From the NCBI RefSeq assembly GCF_004217185.1, contig NZ_SHKL01000001.1, positions 4,958,001-5,022,000 on the forward strand: a DNA stretch of 64,000 nt, read 5' to 3'. The notes under the pieces were generated by a model. That model was not told the DNA's origin and did not search any database. It saw only the letters and a program-made list of their open reading frames with translations. Below, piece by piece: positions 60,425 through 64,000 of this stretch (position 1 is its first letter; each line of letters opens with the position of its first letter). A program made the position numbers and the translations under genes. This stretch comes from Pseudonocardia sediminis (lineage in GTDB: Bacteria; Actinomycetota; Actinomycetes; Mycobacteriales; Pseudonocardiaceae).

Positions 60425-62379
60425 TGGCGGGTGTCCGGGACGCACCGGCGCACCTGCTGTTCGGATCGGCCGGCCCGCTGCTCGACGCGCCCGCCCGCAC
60501 CGACCCGGTGCCCTCGCCGGACGGGTCGCTGCTGGCCTGGATCTCCGACGTCGGCGGACGGCCCCGCGCCTACGCCGCGCCGCTGCCCGCCGACGGGTCC
60601 CCGGTCGTCGAGCCCGACCGGCCGCTGCCGGTCCGCCCGTCCCGAAGCCCGGGCGCCGACCTGCCGCCGGACGTCACGTCGATCGCCTGGAGCCCGGACG
60701 GGCGGTGGCTGGCCTGCGAGATCGCCCCGGCCGGCGGCGAGCGGACGCGGGTGGTCGTCATCGCCCCGGACGGGTCCGACCAGCAGGAGATCGCGCCCTC
60801 GGCCGCCGCGGTGAAGCTCGGCGCCTGGTCACCGACCGGGCGCGCGGTCGGCGTCACGATCCATCCCGCGGGCGGGCGCGGGGACGGCTACGCCTGCCTG
60901 GTCGACGTCCGGGACGGCTCGTCGACCGTGCTCGCCGTCGGGCCCGCGGCCGTCGTGTGCGGCGTCGGCGGCGACGGACGGCGCGCCGTGGTGCGCATCG
61001 GGCGACGCGGCGACCGGCGCCTGGAGCTGATCGACCTGCGCAGCGGGCGGCGTATCGAGCTCCTGGCCGGCGCGACCGTCGCCGCGGCCCGGTTCGGCGT
61101 CACCGGCCGCACGCTCTACCTGCACACCGACGCCGGTCGCGAGCATCCGGCACTGCTGGCGGTGACCCTCGGCGAGGGCGACGAGGTGTCGCCGACCCGG
61201 GTCGTGGCCGCCCGGGACGGCCAGGACCTCGACCTGGTCGCCCTCGATCCGGGCGGGGTGCGCGCGGCGCTGGTGTGGAACGCCGGCGGGTGCAGCGAGC
61301 TGGAGCTCACGGACCTGCGCTCGGCCCGTCGGGTCGCGATGCCGTCCTCACCGGAGATCGTGACCGGGGCGTCGTTCACCCGCGACGGCGCCGCGCTCCT
61401 CGTCGCCGGGCACGGCCACGCGGCCGCACCGCACGTCCTGCGGCTCGCACTGCCCGCCTTCTCCACGCGGCCGGAAAACGACCGTCCCCCCCGGGACGAG
61501 TCCCGGGCCGCGGAAGCACGGCCGGAGATCGCCCGGCTCACGCCCTTGCTGCCCTCGGTCGTGCCCGGCGGCGAGGGGCTCGTCCGGCCGGTCGCGGAGG
61601 GTTTCACCGGCGAGGACGGCCTGGCTCTGTCCGGCTGGCTGCTGCGCCCGCCTGGTGCGGACGGTCCACACCCGGCGCTGATCTGGCTGCACGGCGGACC
61701 GGAGGCCGAGGAACGTCCCGGCTTCGCCCCGCTGCTGCAGGCCCTGGCCGCGCGCGGGGTCGCGGTGCTCGCGCCGAACGTGCGCGGCTCCGGCGGTCGT
61801 GGACGGACGTTCTCCCATGCCGACGACCTCGACCGTCGCGCGTTCTCGATCACCGACGTGCGCGCCGCCGTCTCCCACCTGACCGGCACCGGCCTGGCCG
61901 ACCCCGCCCGGGTCGCGGTGGCCGGACGGTCCTACGGCGGCTACCTCACCCTGGCCGCGCTGACCCGGTTTCCGGAGCTGTTCGCGGCCGGCGTCGACGT
62001 CTGCGGCATGTCCGACCTGCCCGCCTTCTACGACGACACCGAGCCCTGGATCGGCGCCGCGGCCACCACGAAGTACGGCGACCCGCACGACGACGCCGCC
62101 CTCCTCGCCGCGCTCTCCCCCCTCCGCGACGCCGCGAGGATCACCGCGCCGCTGCTGGTCGTGCACGGTGGACACGACACGAACGTCCCGCTCGGACAGG
62201 CCCGCGCGATCGTCGACGCCCTGCGCGGACGGGACGCGCCGGTGGAGCTGCTGCTCCTCGACGACGAGGGCCACGAGGTGCACGACCGGCACACCCGCGC
62301 GCGTGTCGTCCGCGACGTGACCGGGTTCGTCGTCGACGCCCTGAGACGCGGCCGAGCGGATCCGCTCAGGCGCGGCTGA
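60424..62379 (+). CDS. S9-family prolyl oligopeptidase-like peptidase
   Basis: A 651-residue cytoplasmic enzyme. Residues 1-390 form a beta-propeller (SIAWSPDGRWLACEI, KLGAWSPTGRAVGV). Residues 410-650 form the alpha/beta-hydrolase domain with GRSYGGYLTL (serine), HGGHDTNVP (aspartate) and DEGHEVHD (histidine). It cleaves small peptides and is translationally coupled to the amidotransferase. In other bacteria peptidases accompany NAGGN synthesis genes, so turnover of that dipeptide is a possible role. Its 3' end overlaps the convergent kinase gene by 14 bases. Confidence 0.88.
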   Translation: MAGVRDAPAHLLFGSAGPLLDAPARTDPVPSPDGSLLAWISDVGGRPRAYAAPLPADGSPVVEPDRPLPVRPSRSPGADLPPDVTSIAWSPDGRWLACEIAPAGGERTRVVVIAPDGSDQQEIAPSAAAVKLGAWSPTGRAVGVTIHPAGGRGDGYACLVDVRDGSSTVLAVGPAAVVCGVGGDGRRAVVRIGRRGDRRLELIDLRSGRRIELLAGATVAAARFGVTGRTLYLHTDAGREHPALLAVTLGEGDEVSPTRVVAARDGQDLDLVALDPGGVRAALVWNAGGCSELELTDLRSARRVAMPSSPEIVTGASFTRDGAALLVAGHGHAAAPHVLRLALPAFSTRPENDRPPRDESRAAEARPEIARLTPLLPSVVPGGEGLVRPVAEGFTGEDGLALSGWLLRPPGADGPHPALIWLHGGPEAEERPGFAPLLQALAARGVAVLAPNVRGSGGRGRTFSHADDLDRRAFSITDVRAAVSHLTGTGLADPARVAVAGRSYGGYLTLAALTRFPELFAAGVDVCGMSDLPAFYDDTEPWIGAAATTKYGDPHDDAALLAALSPLRDAARITAPLLVVHGGHDTNVPLGQARAIVDALRGRDAPVELLLLDDEGHEVHDRHTRARVVRDVTGFVVDALRRGRADPLRRG

Positions 62380-63937
62380 AGGACTGGACGATCTGCTGGC
62401 CGCTGGAGTCGGTCCCGACGACGAACCGGTAGTTCTCCTGGCTCTGGCCGCCGTTGTTGTTGATGAAGACGATCGTGGCGGTCACGGCGTTGTCGCCGTC
62501 GCGGCGCAGATTCTGCGCGTAGACCGTGCGCAGGCCGCCGTAGAACCGCTGGAACTGCCCGTACCCGCCGGACTGCGCCTGCGCCGCCGGGCTGAGCATG
62601 TTGAACGCGGCCTGGGTGTTGCCGGGGAGCTGCCCGTAGTAGCTCTGGACGAACGCGACCGCGTTCACCGGGGCGGAGTTCGCCGAGCTCGACGGGGTCG
62701 GCGTGGGCGTCGTCGTCGACGGGGTCGGAGTCGGGGTCGCGGTCGTCGGCGCCGGGGTGGTCGTCGGGGCCGCGCTCGTCGTGGGGGCGGCGACGGCGGG
62801 CTGCTCGGTGTTCTCCGAGTTGGCCCGCACCACACCGAACGCGATGCTCCCGCCGAGGACCAGCAGTGCGACGACGACGCCGGCGATGACCGGGAGCCGC
62901 TTGCGGAACCCGCCGCGGCCCCGTCCGCCCCGGCGGGCGCCACCGCTCGCGCCGCCGCCCGGGATCACCATCGGTGCCGGGACGGGCGCGTCGGTCAGCG
63001 TGCCGGGATTCGACTCCGCCCCGACCGGCTCGGCGTCCGCCGCGATCTGCTCGGCATCGAGCATCGCGGTACCGGTGGCCGACGGCGTGGCCAGGCCCGC
63101 GACGGACTGACCTGCGGCGATCCGGGCGAGGGAGTCCCGGGCCTGGGACGCGCTGGGCCGGTCGGACGGGTCGTTGGACAGCAGGCGCATCAGCAGCGCG
63201 GTCATCGACCCGGCGTCGGTCGGCGGGCGGATCGCGCCGGTGGCGACCTTGTGCAGCAGCGCGTAGGCGTTGTCGTCGAGCCCGAACGGCGGCTCGCCCT
63301 CGACCGCGGCGTAGAGCGTCGCGCCCAGGGCGAACACGTCCGAGGCTGCGGTCGGCTCCTGGCCGCGGGCCACCTCGGGAGACAGGAACGCCGGCGTCCC
63401 GGCGATCACGCCGGTGCGGGTGAGCTGGACGTCGTCGACGGCACGGGACACGCCGAAGTCGGTGATCTTGGCCCGGCCGTCCTCGGCGAGCAGGACGTTG
63501 CCCGGTTTCACGTCACGGTGCACCACTCCGGCCGCGTGCGCGGCGGAGAGCCCGTCGGCGACCTGACGGCCGATCGCGGCCGCCTCGCGCGGGCTCATCG
63601 GGCCCTTCTCGGCCAGCACGGCCGCCATCGAGCGCGACGGCAGGTACTCCATCACGAGCCACGGCCGGTCGTCGTGCACCACGACGTCGAACATGCTGAT
63701 CACGTGGGCGTGCTGCAGGCGGGCCCCGATCCGGCCCTCGCGCAGGATCCGCTGCCGCGACTCCTCAAGCTGGTCCGCCGACGGCAGCGCGGCCGCGAGC
63801 AGCTCCTTGACCGCGACGGTCCGGTTGAGCAGCTCGTCGGTCCCCCGCCAGACCGCACCCATCGCCCCGGCACCGATCCGCTCGTCGAGCCGGTAGCGGT
63901 TCCCGATCCGGGCGGTCTCGGGGGTGGGCGAGCTCAT
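62366..63937 (-). CDS. Membrane-anchored Ser/Thr protein kinase
   Basis: A 523-residue kinase. Residues 10-270 are the catalytic domain: GAGAMGAVW glycine loop, AVKELL lysine, HRDVKPGNVLL catalytic loop, ITDFGVSRA, and GTPAFLSPEVARG activation end. A linker, one membrane segment near 350-375 (VIAGVVVALLVLGGSIAFGV), a Thr/Pro-rich stalk and an extracytoplasmic domain of about 100 residues (VNAVAFVQSYYGQLPGNTQA onward) follow; the last may be an NTF2-like sensor. The ATG at 63937 is chosen because the frame beyond it is not kinase-like. Confidence 0.92.
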   Translation of the reverse strand: MSSPTPETARIGNRYRLDERIGAGAMGAVWRGTDELLNRTVAVKELLAAALPSADQLEESRQRILREGRIGARLQHAHVISMFDVVVHDDRPWLVMEYLPSRSMAAVLAEKGPMSPREAAAIGRQVADGLSAAHAAGVVHRDVKPGNVLLAEDGRAKITDFGVSRAVDDVQLTRTGVIAGTPAFLSPEVARGQEPTAASDVFALGATLYAAVEGEPPFGLDDNAYALLHKVATGAIRPPTDAGSMTALLMRLLSNDPSDRPSASQARDSLARIAAGQSVAGLATPSATGTAMLDAEQIAADAEPVGAESNPGTLTDAPVPAPMVIPGGGASGGARRGGRGRGGFRKRLPVIAGVVVALLVLGGSIAFGVVRANSENTEQPAVAAPTTSAAPTTTPAPTTATPTPTPSTTTPTPTPSSSANSAPVNAVAFVQSYYGQLPGNTQAAFNMLSPAAQAQSGGYGQFQRFYGGLRTVYAQNLRRDGDNAVTATIVFINNNGGQSQENYRFVVGTDSSGQQIVQSFSRA

Positions 63938-64000
63938 GAGGTCCAAGGGTAGGCAATGTCGCCGAGGCCCATCGCGGCAGGGCACCCGCACTTCTCACCC

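Noticed and set aside
1..64000. CRISPR arrays, transposase genes, rRNA operons
   Set aside because: No regularly spaced repeats of 25-40 bases, no recognisable transposase and no rRNA sequence were seen.

Overview
The window is chromosomal DNA from a very GC-rich actinobacterium. GTG starts are common, regulators of the GAF-ANTAR, CGNR zinc-finger and PaaX types abound, and the cobalt nitrile hydratase alpha chain closely resembles the Pseudonocardia type as I remember it. Pseudonocardia or a close relative is the best guess; this is inference from gene content, not a database match.

Layout. (1) 1-12274: the end of an ANTAR regulator, then genes that look like aromatic-acid catabolism: an FAD monooxygenase, a PaaX-type regulator, an aromatic-acid MFS transporter, a salicylyl-CoA/anthraniloyl-CoA-type monooxygenase and an aryl-acid adenylating ligase. 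A large secreted hydrolase-like protein, an FhuF-like iron-sulfur protein and an HSL-type esterase lie around them. (2) 12428-17798, minus strand: a complete nitrile-to-acid pathway (amidase, nitrile hydratase beta, alpha, accessory protein). It is preceded by an ArsR repressor and an unusual fusion of an SRPBCC domain with an AmiC-like amide-binding domain, probably the amide sensor. (3) 17916-34000: hydrolases, PEP synthase, a Baeyer-Villiger monooxygenase divergent from an AcoR-like activator, a CGNR regulator with a repeated operator, a TetR/MFS pair, and several GAF-ANTAR, SpoIIE-phosphatase and STAS signalling proteins.

(4) 34273-41460: a 7.2-kb integrative element inserted in the 3' half of tRNA-Gly(TCC). 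It is bounded by a 34-base exact repeat, has an integrase next to the intact tRNA, and has lower GC than its flanks. The integrase carries two frameshifts and a DUF4041 gene carries a nonsense codon, so the element looks stranded. Its two intact genes at 37072-39971 are the best candidate for an undescribed system: a 260-residue helical protein, and a 698-residue protein with a coiled coil, an FtsK-like core lacking both Walker motifs, and a helical C-terminal domain.

(5) 41652-64000: tRNA-Pro, a second Baeyer-Villiger-type monooxygenase, a TipA-like MerR regulator with its own dyad promoter, an acyl-CoA ligase/RraA pair, a zinc-ribbon PP2C phosphatase, housekeeping genes (HAD phosphatase, Fpg/Nei glycosylase, RpiB), a TetR/NAD-epimerase pair with two matching operators, an asparagine-synthetase-type amidotransferase (NAGGN type) coupled to an S9 peptidase, and a membrane Ser/Thr kinase. 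Several gene relics (alpha/beta hydrolase, MerR, VOC, ATP-grasp) lie between intact genes.
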